Below are positions 21,620 through 34,600 of a stretch of 64,000 bases of DNA, piece after piece. The stretch is from Musa acuminata AAA Group. Its lineage: Eukaryota > Streptophyta > Magnoliopsida > Zingiberales > Musaceae. The notes beneath the pieces were generated by a model. That model saw nothing but the letters and a program-made list of their open reading frames with translations. It was not told the origin of the DNA and searched no databases. Every line of letters begins with the position of its first letter. Positions within the stretch are counted from its first letter, which is position 1. Position numbers and translations under genes: made by a program. The stretch lies in contig NC_088345.1 of the NCBI RefSeq assembly GCF_036884655.1, positions 20,871,001-20,935,000 on the forward strand, read 5' to 3'.

Positions 21620-23230
21620 TGTTAGGATCGGAGCGGCACTAAGAGGGGGGGGGGGTGAATTAGTGCAGCGGTAAAGTACGATAAACTTTTGATAATTTAA
21701 ACACTTTCGGAAACTTCGTACGATAAAAGCAGCATTTCGTTTGAAACCGTTTTGATTGCATTTTAACTTGAAGAGATAAGTAAGACGGAGATAAAGAAGT
21801 AGAGCATTAAAGTGCAAATGGTTTGCAGTAATGTAAATGACAATAAGTAAATGCAAACCAGAGATCACGCCGATTTTACAGTGGTTCGGTCAAATAACCT
21901 ACATCCACTTGCGAGGCCCCTCTTCGATGAGGCTCCCACCTTCCACTAGCAAATCTCTTAAAATGGAAGGGCAAATACCCCTCTTACAACTTTTTACAAG
22001 CGGTTCACTCTCTTACAGATTTTCAATAAGAAAGAAGGAGGTGAACACTAGCAAATTGAAAACAAGACTAGCAAAGACTTTTCTAAGACCTTTCTCTCAA
22101 ACAATTGCTGCTCAAAAAGTTATAATCTCAGCTGAGATTTGAGGGGTATTTATAGGCCTCAAGAGGATTCAAATTTGGGCTCCAAAATTTGAATTCTCTT
22201 TGGGTTCCCGATGTTGACGGCGCCACCGCCTATCAGTGGCGGCGCCACCGCCTGTCACTGTCACATTGACAGTGCTGGGCGGTGCCACCGCCCAGCTCTC
22301 GGGTGCTGGGCGGTGCCACCGCCTAGGCCAATTCAGCTCACTGGTTGGGCTCCAAACTTGGCCCAAACCAGTCCGAACTCGGGCCCAATTGGCCCCTACT
22401 TGGGTTATAGGATTAACACCTAAACCTAACCCTAATTAACGTGCTAACTATGAATTTAAAGATATTTTCTAAGCTATTACAAAGTCCGTAAGTCAAGACT
22501 TTTTTCGGCGAGCTTCCGGTGAACTTCCGACCGTCTTCCGATAAACTCTCGGAAACCATTCTGCGGACTCTCGGCAAGCTCCTAGACTTCACGATTTGAT
22601 CTTGGCGAGTTCCAACAAGCTTCTTCGGTAAGCTCCGATCTTTCTCGGTGAGCTCCGCGAACTTCCAACGAACCTTCCGGCGAACTTCCGAAAAACCCTT
22701 CGGCAAGCTCCCTACTCATCTCGGCTAGTTCCGGCAGCATTCCCGATGAACATTCGGACTTCCGTCGAAATCTCGAACTCCCAACGAATCCTTCGCGCTT
22801 GACTCCAGCACTTAGTTTCGCTTTATGTCTTCATCGTTATCATAGTTAATCCTGCACACACAAACCAAAACTCAACTCCGATCTAGACAATTATTACAAA
22901 GCGAATCGACATTCTGTTGCCCGGCACGTCATTGGTTGGCGCTTCATCCGATTCTTCGGTGCATCGTCCTCTCTTGCGGCTTGTTGCCCAATCGGCGGTT
23001 GACCTCCGCAACCCCGATATCCTTGGCGCAATTTCGCTCTCCTTGGCCCGATGCCCGACGTCCGAAGCATTCAGCCATCCAATATCCTGACGTGATCTCT
23101 TCCGGCGCAACGTCAATTCCTCCTGCGTCAACTGTCTAAACCTGATCGAGTAGACCTGCATCGCTCAAATTGTAGTTTAAATCATAAACACATATTAAGT
23201 AGTTTCATCATCAAAATATGAGATTCAACA
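21620..23230 (-). repeat. Block P right LTR (1611 bp)
   Basis: On the reverse strand it runs from TGTTGAATCTCAT (23230) to CGCTCCGATCCTAACA (21620). It is the same LTR family as the left arm, but the LTR parts differ visibly (about one base in ten in stretches compared by eye), more than the gag parts do. The GC-rich segment lies at about 22210-22325. Confidence 0.88.
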
Positions 23231-24129
23231 GCAACCACCCATAACAGGTGGTAGCACCGCTAGGGCTCAGTCTCCGAGCGAGACTGGGCGGTGCAACTGC
23301 CCCTGTCAAGTAGTGGCACCACCCTGTAGCTCAGTCTCTAAGCTGCCAGGTGGTTGTACCGCCCCAATCAAGAAGTGATACCGCCAGGACCCTGGAAATC
23401 CGGGAAAAGATATTTTTGAGCTCCAAATTCAAACTAGTTTGGGGCCTATATATACCCCACCCTTTCCTGCATGAAAGGGCACCGAAAATCTAATCTTACT
23501 CTGTGATTTTTAGAGCTCAAAAGTGTTGTAAAGGCTAGAAGTTCTCCTCCCTCTTTTTCCAAGTTTTGATCTTTCAAGAGAGGAGAGAAAAGTTTGTAAG
23601 GGTTATCTCCTAAGCCCGTCAAAAGGAGTGAAACTATAAAAGGGTGGTTGGCCTTTGCCTATTGAAGGAAGGCCCCTAATGGACGTCGGTGACCTTATTG
23701 GTGGAGGAAGCCAAAAGTGGATGTACGTCAAGATTGACCGAACCACTCTAAATCTCGGTTTGCATTTACTTAGAGCATTTTATCTTTACTGCAAACCTCC
23801 TCAATTGCTTACTGCCTTCTACTCTTTTACGAACTCACTTTCAAGTTAAGTTTCCGAAAACGGTTTTACGTCGAAAATCGATTTTATCGTATGAACATCA
23901 TATTTCAATTTGCACATACATTCTGATTTCTATCTTAATTGCAAACTTCCTACCTTACTTTACTTCAAATACATTTCCATAAGCTTTCAAAGTTATTATC
24001 TGCACGAAACGACTTTTACGTTGGAATCGGATTTCAACATACGAACGCAGTTTTAATCGTCGAAAGTTTTCCGCTGTACTAATTCACCCCCCTCCCCCCC
24101 CCCCTCTCTTAGTGCTCTTGATCCTAACA
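23231..24129 (+). repeat. Element C 5' LTR, 5'-truncated (899 bp remain)
   Basis: It starts inside the hairpin segment (GCAACCACCC) and runs through the TATA box (about 23447-23460) to ATCCTAACA at 24129. It is the same family as the A LTR. The first ~700 bp are missing. Confidence 0.88.
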
Positions 24130-24131
24130 AT

Positions 24132-24143
24132 TGGTATCAAATT
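24132..24143 (+). other. Degenerate primer binding site of C
   Basis: TGGTATCAAATT has three changes from TGGTATCAGAGC, all in its last four bases. Confidence 0.75.
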
Positions 24144-24179
24144 GGAGTTAATTCTCAAACGGATTAAAACCTAAGAGAG

Positions 24180-25757
24180 ATGGCATATGCCGGAAACCAA
24201 GAGGGCCACTCTATTACATGTCCACCTATGTTCAATGGGACGAACTACACCTATTGGAAGACCCGAATGAGGATCTTCCTTATTTCAATGGATTTTGAAC
24301 TTTGGAATCTTGTCAAAAATGAATTTTTGAAGTCTTCTCTTCCAATGATCGATCGGAATGAATTGGAGAAGAAGACTTTCGCTCTTAATGCAAAGGCTAT
24401 GAATGCCTTATTTTGTGCGCTTGATAAAAATAAGTTCAATCGTGTTCTGGTTTATGAAACCGCATTTGATATTTGGCATACACTCCAAGTGACTCATAAA
24501 GGCACAAGTAGAGTGAAAGAGTCAAAAATCAATCTTTTGATACATTCTTTTGAACTTTTTCGAATGAAACTGAGCGAGATTATTGGCGACATGTACACCC
24601 ATTTCATGGATGTCGTCAATGGTCTAAAAGGACTCGGCAAAAGTTTTTCGGATTTTGAGCTCGTAAATAAGATTCTAAGATCCCTTCCTAAGAGTTGGGA
24701 CCCTAAAGTCACTACTATTCAAGAGGCTAAAGATTTAAACAACTTCCCTCTTGAAGAACTAATCGGGTCATTAATGACCTATGAAATGACTTGCAAGGCT
24801 CATGAAGAGCAAGAAGACATCCTTCCAAAGAACAGGAAGGATATGACACTTAGAACTTTAGATGACCACTTGAGAGAAAACTCAAGTGATGAGAACTGTG
24901 ATGATGACTTGGCACTTCTAACAAGGAAATTCAAAAAATTCATTAAGAGAAACATGTTTAAAAGTGACACAAAAAATAAACGTGAACCCAAAAAGGACTA
25001 TTTGTTACGAATGGAAAAAGCTGGGACACTACAAAGTGATTGTCCCCAAGCCAAGAAGAGAACATCAAAGAAGAAAGCGCTCAAAGCAACGTGGGATGAC
25101 TCGAGTGTGTTCGAAGAAGAGGAGTCCAACACCGAGCAAGTTGCTCATTACACCTTAATGGCCATTGGAAAAGAGGTAACAAATTTAATTGATGCAGATT
25201 TATCATTTGATGAATTATTAAATATCTTTCATGACTTATTTGATGAATGCAAAACAATTAATAGAAAATATAAATTGCTGAAAAATAAGTATGATAGTCT
25301 TGTTAGCAATTTTGATAAATTAAAAATTGAATATCACGATAGTTTAGCTCAATGTGAAAAATGCCATGATCTAGAAACTCTTCAAAAGGAAAACTTGCTA
25401 CTTACGGACACCTTGAAGAAATTCGAGGTTGGTAGCAAGTCTTTGAACATGATCCTTGCAAACAAGGGTCACGTTCCCAAAAGAAGTGGAATCGGATTTG
25501 TGAGAAGTCATCACCAAAATCCAACCACCTTCATAAAAGGCCCTATCTTACATGTTCAACACTAGAGCTAATGTAACTTTTGTTGCAAACATGGACATAA
25601 AACGTATCATTGTCCGTTTAAGAAAATTAGTCCGAACAAACTGATTTCGGTTCCTAAAGGAACCATGATAAACTCTATACAATATAATAAACTATGTAGA
25701 TCAGTTTTTGAGGCACCCAAAAGTAAATGGGTACCTAAAAATTATCCTTTCTTGTAG
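24180..25757 (+). pseudogene. gag: Element C gag, zinc knuckle destroyed
   Basis: ATG at 24180 opens 461 codons of Gag, followed by a premature TAG at 25563-25565. The frame then continues without shift to the conserved PFL-UAG at 25755-25757. Capsid blocks are intact. The first CCHC knuckle has been scrambled by compensating small indels near 25000-25040 (it reads DYLLRMEKAGTLQSDC). The coiled-coil part (about residues 330-430) and the second knuckle, CKHGHKTYHC after the premature stop, can still be traced. Length and order match the 527-residue H Gag. Confidence 0.87.
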
Positions 25758-28700
25758 AGACATTCATCATCACATGCTAAGAGCAAGAGATGGTACCTTG
25801 ATAGTAAATGCTCAAAGCATATGACCGGAGATCCATCTCAATTCTCTAAGCTCACTAGCATAGACGAAGTCTATGTCACCTTCGGAGACAACAACAAGGG
25901 TAAAATCATTGGCAAATGAACTATAGGTAACAAATCCAACTTCTTTATTGATGATATTTTGTTAGTTGATGGTTTAAAACATAACCTCTTATGTATTAGT
26001 TGATTATATGATAAAGGATATATCGTCAAATTCGAATCTAATGCTTGCATCATTGAAAAATCTCACCAAAACACATATGTGATTGCATTAAAATAGAATA
26101 ACGTAAACACTATTGACATCAATGATCTTTGTAATGAAATGTGTTTCTTGGTTTTGAATGAGGATGCTTGGCTTTAGCATATGAGATTAGGTCATGCTAG
26201 CATGAAACTAATCACTCAAATATCATCCAAAGAACTTGTACGAGGAATTCCTCATATCAAGTTCATCAAAGATAATGTGTATGATGCTTGTAAATTAGGA
26301 AAACAAACTAAAAGTAGTTTCAAATCTAAGAATCAAATAAGCACCTCTAGGCCCTTACAATTGATCCATATGGATTTGTTCGGACCAATCTCTACATCAT
26401 GTCTAGGAGGTAGCAAATACGCCTTTGTCATTGTAAATGACTATAGTAGGTACACATGGACTTATTTCTTGAAACACAAAAATGAATGCTTTAAATATTT
26501 CACCAAGTTTTGTAAACTTGTTCAAAATGAAAAGGGTTTTATGATTTCATCAATTCGAAGTGATCACGGTGGAGAATTTCAAAACCGTGATTTCCAAGAA
26601 TTTTGTGAAGCTAATGGATACAACCACAACTTCTCTACTCCAAGAAATCGTCAACAAAATGGAGTAGTAGAAAGAAAGAATAGAAGTTTACAAGAAATGA
26701 CAAGAATCATGTTAAATGAACATAGCCTACCCAAATACTTTTGGGCCGAAGTCGTAAACACTGCATGCTATATTTTGAATAGAGTTCTAATAAGACCCTT
26801 ACTCACCAAAACTCCCTATGAGTTGTGGAAAAATAAAAAACCCAATGTTTCATATTTTAAAGTTTTTGGATGTAAGTGTTTTATCTTGAACGAAAAAGAT
26901 GTCTTAGAAAAATTTAATGCTAAATCCGATGATAGAATTTTTCTTGGTTATTCTTCGGTTTCTAAAGCTTTTCGTATCTTCAATAAAAGAACTTTAATTA
27001 TTGAAGAATCCATTCATGTTGTTTTCAATGAAACTTCTAAAATCAAGGAAAATGATTTTGATGATGATGTTAATTTTAATTCGTTAAATTTAAATGAAAC
27101 CCCTTCTCCAACTAGCAACTTGGATGCATCCATTTCTGAAACACCCTTACCCAAGGATTGGAAGTATGTAGATGCTCATCCTAAGAAGCTAATCCTAGGA
27201 GATACATCTAAGGGGGTTCAAACACGTTCTTCTCTTAAAAATTTATGTACCAACACCGCTTTTCTCTCCAAAATTGAACCTAAATGTATTGACGAAGCCA
27301 TGAAAGATGATTCATGGATTATTGCAATTCAAGATGAGTTAAATCAAGATGAGTTAAATTATTGGTACTAAATGGGTCTTTAGAAACAAGCAAGATGAAT
27401 CTAGTATCGTGGTTAGAAACAAGGCTAGATTAGTGGCCAAAGGTTTTAACCAAGAAGAAGGTATCGATTACGAAGAAATGTTTGCTCCTGTGGCTAGACT
27501 AGAAGCCATAAGGATGCTCCTTGCCTATGCTAGTAATAACAATTTTAAGTTATTTCAAATGGATGTTAAAAGCGCTTTTCTTAATGGCTTTATTTTTGAA
27601 GAAGTTTATGTTGAACAACCTCCCGGATTTGAAAATAAAAGCCTCCTTAATCATGTATTTAAATTAAACAAAGCTCTCTATGGTTTAAAACAAGCCCCAA
27701 GGGCTCGGTATGATAGATTAAGTAATTTTCTTATTGAAAATAATTTCACAAAAGGGAAGGTCGATACCACATTATTTATCTAAAATTTTAAAAATAATTT
27801 TCTCATTGTTTAGATTTATGTCGATGATATTATCTTCGGTTCTACGAATGAATCTCTTTATGAATCTTTTGCTGAAATCATGAGTCTCGAATTTGAAATG
27901 AGTTTGATGAGAGAATTCACCTTTTTTTTAGGCTTACAAATTAAGCAACTAAGCAATGGCATCTCTATTAGTCAAACTAAATATGTCTTAGATTTGCTAA
28001 AAAGATTTAATATGAATAGCTCAAAAGCTATTAACACTCCTATGACCACCTCCACTAAGTTAGAAGTTGATGAAAGTGGAGAAAACTTCGATCAAAAAAC
28101 TTATAGGGGTATGATAGGAAGTTTACTTTACCATACTGCAACTAGACCATATATCATGTTCAGTGTAGGACTTTGTGCTAGGTTTCAATCGAACCCTAAG
28201 ATATCTCATTTTAAAGTGGTTAAAAGAATACTTAGATATCTTAAAGGTACCACAAATCTAGGATTATGGTATCTAAAATCTGAGAATTTTGAGTTAATTG
28301 TGTATGCTGATGTGGATTTTGCTGGGTGTAGATTAGATAGAAAAAGGACATCAGGATATTGTCAATTTTTGGGACATTTCCTTGTTTCCTGGTCATCTAA
28401 GAAACAAAACTCGGTTGCACTATCAACAACCAAAGCTGAGTATATTGCAGCTAGTGTATGTTGTGCACAAATTGTGTGGATGAAAAACACCTTAGAAGAT
28501 TATAAAGTCCATCTTAAAAATATTCCCATTAAATGTGATAACACAAGTGCAATATGTTTAACAAATAATCCTATTCAACACTCATGAACAAAATATATTG
28601 ATATTAGACACCACTTCATACGAGTTCATGTCACTAATCATGATGTAATCATAGAGTTCATTGATACTAAGCATCAACTAGCTAATATTTTTACAAAACC

Positions 28701-28767
28701 TCTAAGCGAAGAACAATTTGATTACATTGGAAGAGAATTAGGAATGTTAATGTGTCCGAATGCATAA
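25758..28767 (+). pseudogene. pol: Element C pol, decayed
   Basis: In frame with gag after the UAG. The protease motif reads YLDSKCSKHM, with K replacing the G of the catalytic DSG. Several stops lie between 25918 and 26178. The integrase (about 26180-26700) keeps SDHGG and VVERKNR. Near 27350 a deletion with local duplication removes about 20 residues before the RT and shifts the frame. The RT continues at 27409 with [12 protein letters not shown] and [11 protein letters not shown], and a stop lies at 27781. The [10 protein letters not shown] box is preceded by a stop in place of the usual glutamine codon (near 27811). RNaseH runs to a stop at 28585-28587, and the remaining C-terminus ends at 28765-28767. 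It is inactive. Confidence 0.88.
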
Positions 28768-29125
28768 ACTTGTTAAAATCATTTTTTGGACTTTATTGAT
28801 TGAATGATCAAATTACTTGATTGTCATTACATGACTAAAATTACATGTTGGAAATTATGTTTTTTGGATACAAAAATTTCCATAACAATGAGCATGTTTT
28901 GTCTTCATGATTGTATTTGAAAATCTATAGTATAGTCATGTCCGAATGCATAATCTTGTTAAAATCATTTTTCGGACTTTATTGATTGAATGATCAAATC
29001 ACTTGATTGCCATTACATGACTAAAATTACATGTTGGAAATTATATTTTTTGGATACAAAAATTTCTATAACAATGAGCATGTTTTGTCTTCATGATTGT
29101 ATTTGAAAATCCATAGTATAGTCTT
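28754..29125 (+). repeat. Tandem duplication, period about 187 bp
   Basis: Two head-to-tail units begin GTCCGAATGCATAA at 28754 and 28941, and a third copy of the start (GTCCGAATGTATAA) follows at 29126. The first unit overlaps the pol stop codon. It is confined to the 3' non-coding part of C. Confidence 0.85.
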
Positions 29126-30146
29126 GTCCGAATGTATAAAAGTATTAATTTCATTTTCGGATTCTCTTAACTAGTGGTATCCTAACAATCGGATTTTCTC
29201 GATACATTAACCTTTTCTGAACTTAATAAGCATATGTATATCGAGTTTGATTCTCATCATTGATTTTTTGATATATGGAATCAACTAGCAAAAATATCTC
29301 TCATACACTTATCATGTGAAAAATATTTTTTGAGAAATAAATTTGATAAAATGATTCCTGCGTGTAAATTCCTTTTAGAAATATGGATGATAGTGTTTTT
29401 ACTTGCAAGGATTTGTTTCACATACATATTTTGATCCTTCTAAAAATAGAATATGATTTAATCTCTCATCGATTTTAACTTCATTCAAAGTAAACTCACA
29501 AGTAGCTGGTATCACAAATAGCCTTCCTCCTTCATGCAAAAAGATAATGACAAATGAAAAGGAAGAAGTATCAAAAGCTATCTCCATATCATGTTTTCCT
29601 TGAGATGTTTGCATAATTGGTATCCTATGACTCACTATTGGAAAATGACATGAAACTAGTTATGGCATGAATAAAACCGCACTTATGCTTAAAAATTATT
29701 TATATCGTTTTCCTTTTTATTGATGACATAGGGGGGGAGAGATATATGAATTGATGCTATGATTATGCCATGCTTGCATCATCAAAAATATATAAATCGA
29801 TGATAACTATGATTGTCATATTTGCATTATGCCATGTTTGCATCATATTAAGATATCAAGAACTTGCATCATAATTTTACATGTTGATATCTTATGTTGA
29901 ACTACTACAATCATTCATATTTGAAATGCAAAATTTGAGAATGGATGTCAAGGCTTGACATCATTTTCAGTAAGATACATCAGGATAGGAATCATGATGG
30001 GAGTAATTGATAAGGTTAAGAGTTCTTAACTTATCAATAAGTCTATTGATTATAAAGGCCTTGAATTCAAGAATGACTTATCTCAAGTATGGCATATAGA
30101 TAGGGGGAGTTAAGGTTAACTCCGTTATTAATTAATTATCATCATC
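29126..30146 (+). other. 3' non-coding region of C
   Basis: AT-rich, no coding signal. It has an internal polypurine-like tract at about 29722-29740 (GATGACATAGGGGGGGAGA). From 29391 on it is closely similar to the A remnant at 48388-49154. I see no envelope-like gene. Confidence 0.75.
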
Positions 30147-30159
30147 AAAAAGGGGGGGA
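30147..30159 (+). other. Polypurine tract of C
   Basis: AAAAGGGGGGGA directly before the TGTTGTATC start of the 3' LTR. Confidence 0.88.
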
Positions 30160-30160
30160 T

Positions 30161-30776
30161 TGTTGTATCTCGGATTTTGATGATGAAGTCAATTTTTATT
30201 TGTTATCTAATCCATATGTTGAGATAAGTGTGCAGGATTAACTACGATGAAAGTAAGACATGCAGCAGGAGTAGAGCCGGAGTCACAGACTATGATTACA
30301 TTGGGAGTTCGAGAGCTCGATGGAAGTCCGGATGGTCGTCGCAGGTTCTACGGGAACAAATCCGAGAAGTCCAGGAGCTTGCCAAAAGAAGCTCGTTGGA
30401 ACTCGCCAAGTGGATCGTCGCAAGTCCAAGAGTTTGCTGGAAGTCTGTCGGAGCATCGCCGGAGGTTCGTCGGATGTTCGTCGAAAGTTCGCTAGAAGTT
30501 CGTCGAAAGAAGTGATTGACGCACCGGAGCAAGCATTAGTAAATGTCTTAAGAATTATCGTAGTTAGCATGTAGATTAAGTTAGGAATGGGAGGTGATCC
30601 CATTAACTTAATCTGGGGGCAATTGAGCCCTTGACAAACCCAAATTGGGCCGAATGGATCAACCCATTCGGACCAGAATTCCTACTAGGCGGTGGCACCG
30701 CCTAGAAGAGGGTCTCCCAGGAAGACGGGGCAGTGCAACCGCCCCAGGCAGGCGGTGGCACCGCCTTGTCACGAAC
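30161..30776 (+). repeat. Element C 3' LTR, piece 1
   Basis: Begins TGTTGTATCTCGG and is interrupted in the hairpin segment (CACCGCCT) by the gypsy element. It continues at 47401. Confidence 0.88.
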
Positions 30777-31558
30777 GGTCGTCGTGCACCCGCAACAACT
30801 CCGTTCAACGAACCGTTCGTCGCTCACACCCGCATGTACAGCTGCTTGACAGCATGTTTTCTCATGGTTTTGGGTCATTTTGCTTGTAAATATGTAAGTT
30901 CGAACAAGCTACAGCATTGCAAAGCGATCGCTCACCGAACCGAGCAAAACAGCCCCAAAACAGCCCAAAATGGCTCTGTTTTCACTTGCCACGGGAGGTG
31001 AGCGGAGTGCTGCCTCCGCTCACCAAAATGTCAGCCATCTCAGCACCCAGGAACCCCCCGGGTGGCATATGGCTGGATGGGGCTTCGGTTATATACCGGG
31101 CGTTGAACACTCTTTCGCAAGTTCGCACGTGACCTTTACGGGAACTTGGTTTTGTGCCCGGGACCAGGTGAGTGGCTGTTTGTGGGCTTGCAGCTGTTCG
31201 TTCATCCTTGAAAGCCTTGTTTTTCTCCCTCTCCCTCTTTTCTCTTGTGCACACAAGGTGTTCGACGATTTGCTTGTAAAGCTTCCCTTTTCGCGAGACT
31301 TCGGGACTTGTCCGTTGCTCGTTCTTTCGATCTAACTTTCTTTCTCTTTTACAGGTCCTTCGGGACCTGCGAGAGGTTACAAAGTGGCTGATCCTTGCGG
31401 AGCAAGATCGCAAGGGCGAAGCGTGACTTAGGCAACGCAAGCTAAGTTCGCGTCTTTGCCACACGGGTGACTCGCGACTTAGGCAACGCAAGCTAAGTTC
31501 GAGTCTTTGGCCACAAGGGTGCCTCACGCCTTAGGCAATTCCAGCTAAGGTCGTGACA
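30777..31558 (+). repeat. Gypsy 5' LTR (782 bp)
   Basis: TGTCACGAACGG to GTCGTGACA, with TGTCAC/GTGACA terminal inverted repeats. A TATATA-like box is at about 31088-31096, followed by a pyrimidine-rich leader. The short frames inside it on both strands carry no domain. Confidence 0.92.
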
Positions 31559-31561
31559 TTG

Positions 31562-31573
31562 TGGTATCAGAGC
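31562..31573 (+). other. Gypsy primer binding site
   Basis: TGGTATCAGAGC three bases after the LTR, complementary to initiator tRNA-Met. Confidence 0.9.
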
Positions 31574-31619
31574 GGGCAAGCTCTTCGATCGAACAGCGAA
31601 CGAACTTCGCAACTTCGCC

Positions 31620-34600
31620 ATGGCAAAGCATCGTCGCGAATCAAGCAAGACGGGGCAAGCCGGAACCTTGCCCCAAGCAGCTGCAGGTGGGCTGCATGTG
31701 CACACTCGCTCTCATGCTGTTGGAGCCGCTCACGAGGATCGCGGCAGCGAACAGGATGAGCGAGAAGTTGGCAACTCTCTGCGAGCGGAGAAAGCGCAAT
31801 CTGGTGCGCTAACTGGGAAAAAGAGTCATAAGGAGAGACTCACGACGGCGGAAACCTGCCTGGATGTTCTGGAAGCGAGCATGGAGGAACTCTACCATGG
31901 CCAACAAAGACTTGTTGGGGTAGAGAGCTCGCAAGAAGAAGCAGAGTCCAGGATCAACAAGGTCGAGGCCCTAGTCGACCGACTGTCTGATGACACCAAG
32001 GACTCCGTGCAGCACTTACAAGATGTTGTGGCGGAACTCACCGCAAAGGTGGCCATGCTTACAAGAACGCTAAATGCGGGAGGAGGCAACACCCGCGCTG
32101 CACTGCCACAAAATTTGAGGGCACCTGAGCCCCATGGATATGGAGGGGCCAGAGATGCCAAGGAGCTCGAGAACTTTCTGTTCGACATGGAGCAATACTT
32201 CCGCCGAGCTACGAGGCCCGATTTTGAAGATACCAAAGTTTCTATAGCAACAATGTATCTGAATGGAGATGCGAAACTTTGGTGGCGAACTCGTTGGGAG
32301 GAAATCCAACAAGGTCGGTGTCGAGTCGACACATGGGAAGACTTGAAGCGGGAGTTGAGAACTCAGTTCCTACCGGAGAACACAGAGTTCGTCGCAAGAA
32401 GGAAGTTGAGACAACTCCACCAAAGTACCACCATCCGAGACTATGTGAAGCAGTTTTCTGCACTAATGCTGGACATACAGGACATGTCCGAGAAGGACAA
32501 GTTGTTCAGCTTCCTTGATGGTTTGAAACCATGGGCTCAACAGGAGTTGAATCGAAGGAATGTTACCGATGTAGTCGGGGCAATTGCAGTTGCAGAAAGG
32601 CTTACCGACTTTGTTTCCTCTGAAGACCCAGCGAGAAGGAAACAATCTTCAGGCAATCGCCCTCCAAAACATTCTCGAGGGAAGGAGCTCGGGGGCGAAC
32701 AGAAGAAGAAGAGATCCCACAAAGGGCCGAACCCGAAAGGCAAGGCCTCAAAACCTGGAGGATGCTTCTTGTGCGGAGGACCGCACATGGTAAGGGAGTG
32801 CCCACAAAAACAAGCACTCAATGCATTGATGGCTTCCATCCACCCTCCTCGATCGGACAAGGGCAAAGCTGTCGCCCTTAGCTCAAGCAGTTCTGAATCC
32901 TGCAGCGACGATGAGGAGTCGCAAGGACCCCGAATGGGAGCAATGCGTTTGCTGAATGCTGTGCGGGGTCAAGTGGGGGAGAACATGAAGACGAAGGCAC
33001 AAAAAGCAGGAAGTAGCGAGCTGATGTATGTGGACATTAAGCTAAATGGCCAAACGACCCGTGCAATGGTGGATACGAGCGCTACCCACAACTTCATAGC
33101 CGATCACGAAGCACAGCGACTTGGGTTGACCTTGGAGAAGAGCCCAAGCCGAATGAAAGCGGTGAACTCGGAGGCCAGGCGAATCTCCGGGTTGGCGAAG
33201 GGTGTTCCTATCAAAATCGGGACTTGGAGCAGAAACACCAACATGATGGCCGTGCCACTGGACGACTTCCAAGTGATTCTTGGAATGGAGTTTATGCACG
33301 CGGCGAAGTTGGTGCCGATGCCGTTCTTGAACTCCCTATGTATGATGGGAGGCGATGACCCCTGCGTGGTTCCCGTCTCTCGGAGAGGAACCAAGGATCC
33401 CCAACATATTTCGGCGTTACAATTGAAGAAAGGGGTGCGAAAGGGCGAACTGACATTCGTGGCTGCTATGAAGCTAGAGCCACTCAACGAAGAGGCCATT
33501 CAAGAACCTGCTGTGGTGGCGAACGTCCTGAAGGAGTTCAAAGACGTTATGCCACCCGAGTTGCCGAAGACTCTTCCACCACGCAGAGGCGTGGATCACA
33601 GTATCGAGCTGGAGCCAGGAGTGAAGCCTCCAGCGAGACCACCCTACCGCATGCCCCCGCCTGAGTTGGCAGAACTCAGAAAGCTGTTAGGTGAACTGCT
33701 AAGCGGTGGTCACATCCATAGCTCAAAAGCACCTTTCGGAACTCCAGTTCTCTTCTAGAAGAAACAAGATGGGAGCCTCCGATTATGCGTCGACTACCGA
33801 GCCCTCAACAAAGTAATAGTGAAGAACAAGTATCCCATCCCGCTCATTGCGGACTTGTTCGATCAATTGGGCAAGGCGAAGTATTTCTCAAAACTCGACC
33901 TTCGGTCGGGATATTGGCAGGTGCGCATTGCTGAAGGCGACGAAGCAAAGACTACTTGTGTGACCAGATATGGAGTGTTTGAGTTCTTGGTGATGCCTTT
34001 TGGCTTAACCAACGCTCCGGCCACATTCTGTACTCTCATGAACCAGCTATTCAAGGAGTATTTGGATAAGTTCGTGGTCGTCTACTTGGACGATATCGTC
34101 GTCTACAGCCAAACGCTCGAGGAGCATGTCAAGCACCTTCGGACGATTTTCAAGGTTCTCAGGAAGAACACGTTATTCGTAAAAAGGGAGAAATGCTACT
34201 TTGCTCAAACTGAGATCCTATTCTTGGGGCATCGAATCGGTGATGGCTCCATTCGGATGGACAAGTCGAAGGTTCAAGCAGTTGTGGAATGGCGAACTCC
34301 AAAGAAGGTGCCAGAGTTGAGATCCTTCCTTGGTTTCGTCAACTACTATCGACGCTTCATTGCCGGGTATTCGAAGCGGGCAACCCCACTGACGGAGTTG
34401 CTGAAGAAGGAGCAGCCTTGGAAGTGGTCGGACAAATGTGAGATAGCATTCCAAGACTTGAAAGCTGCTGTCCTAGAAGAACCAGTGCTCAAATTGCCAA
34501 ACTATGGAGAGCCCTTTGAAGTCCACACAGATGCTTCGGACTTCGCTATTGGAGGAGTACTCATGCAGGAAGGTCATCCGGTGGCCTACGAGAGCTGCAA

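Larger units (their letters stand above)
19021..23230. mobile_element. Block P: head-to-head palindromic pair of LTR-gag units
   Basis: A forward LTR plus gag start (19021-21028) faces a reverse-strand gag start plus LTR (21174-23230) across a short AT-rich spacer. Each arm has an LTR, a primer site and about 110 gag codons. The arms form a roughly 2-kb inverted repeat. The flanks (CCTTT on the left, GCAAC on the right) do not match, so P is not a simple insertion. It sits between the truncated 5' LTR of M and the truncated 5' LTR of C, that is, at a rearrangement junction. Confidence 0.85.

Noticed and set aside
23231..23235. GCAAC right of P as a target duplication partner of GTAAC left of M (3292-3296)
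   Set aside because: One mismatch, and the sequences beyond do not rejoin: gag on the left, LTR on the right. Probably chance.
29399..29635. Reverse-strand frame at 29399-29635 and its copy at 48395-48631
   Set aside because: Both lie in homologous 3' non-coding regions of C and A; the similarity reflects shared element sequence, and no domain or start context supports a gene.
30982..31527. 181-codon reverse-strand frame in the gypsy LTR, with a partner at 46835-47365
   Set aside because: It lies wholly in the LTR, shows no domain, and is repeated only because the LTR is.
32070..33299. Reverse-strand frames across the gypsy gag-pol
   Set aside because: Shadows of the coding strand, which carries clear domains.
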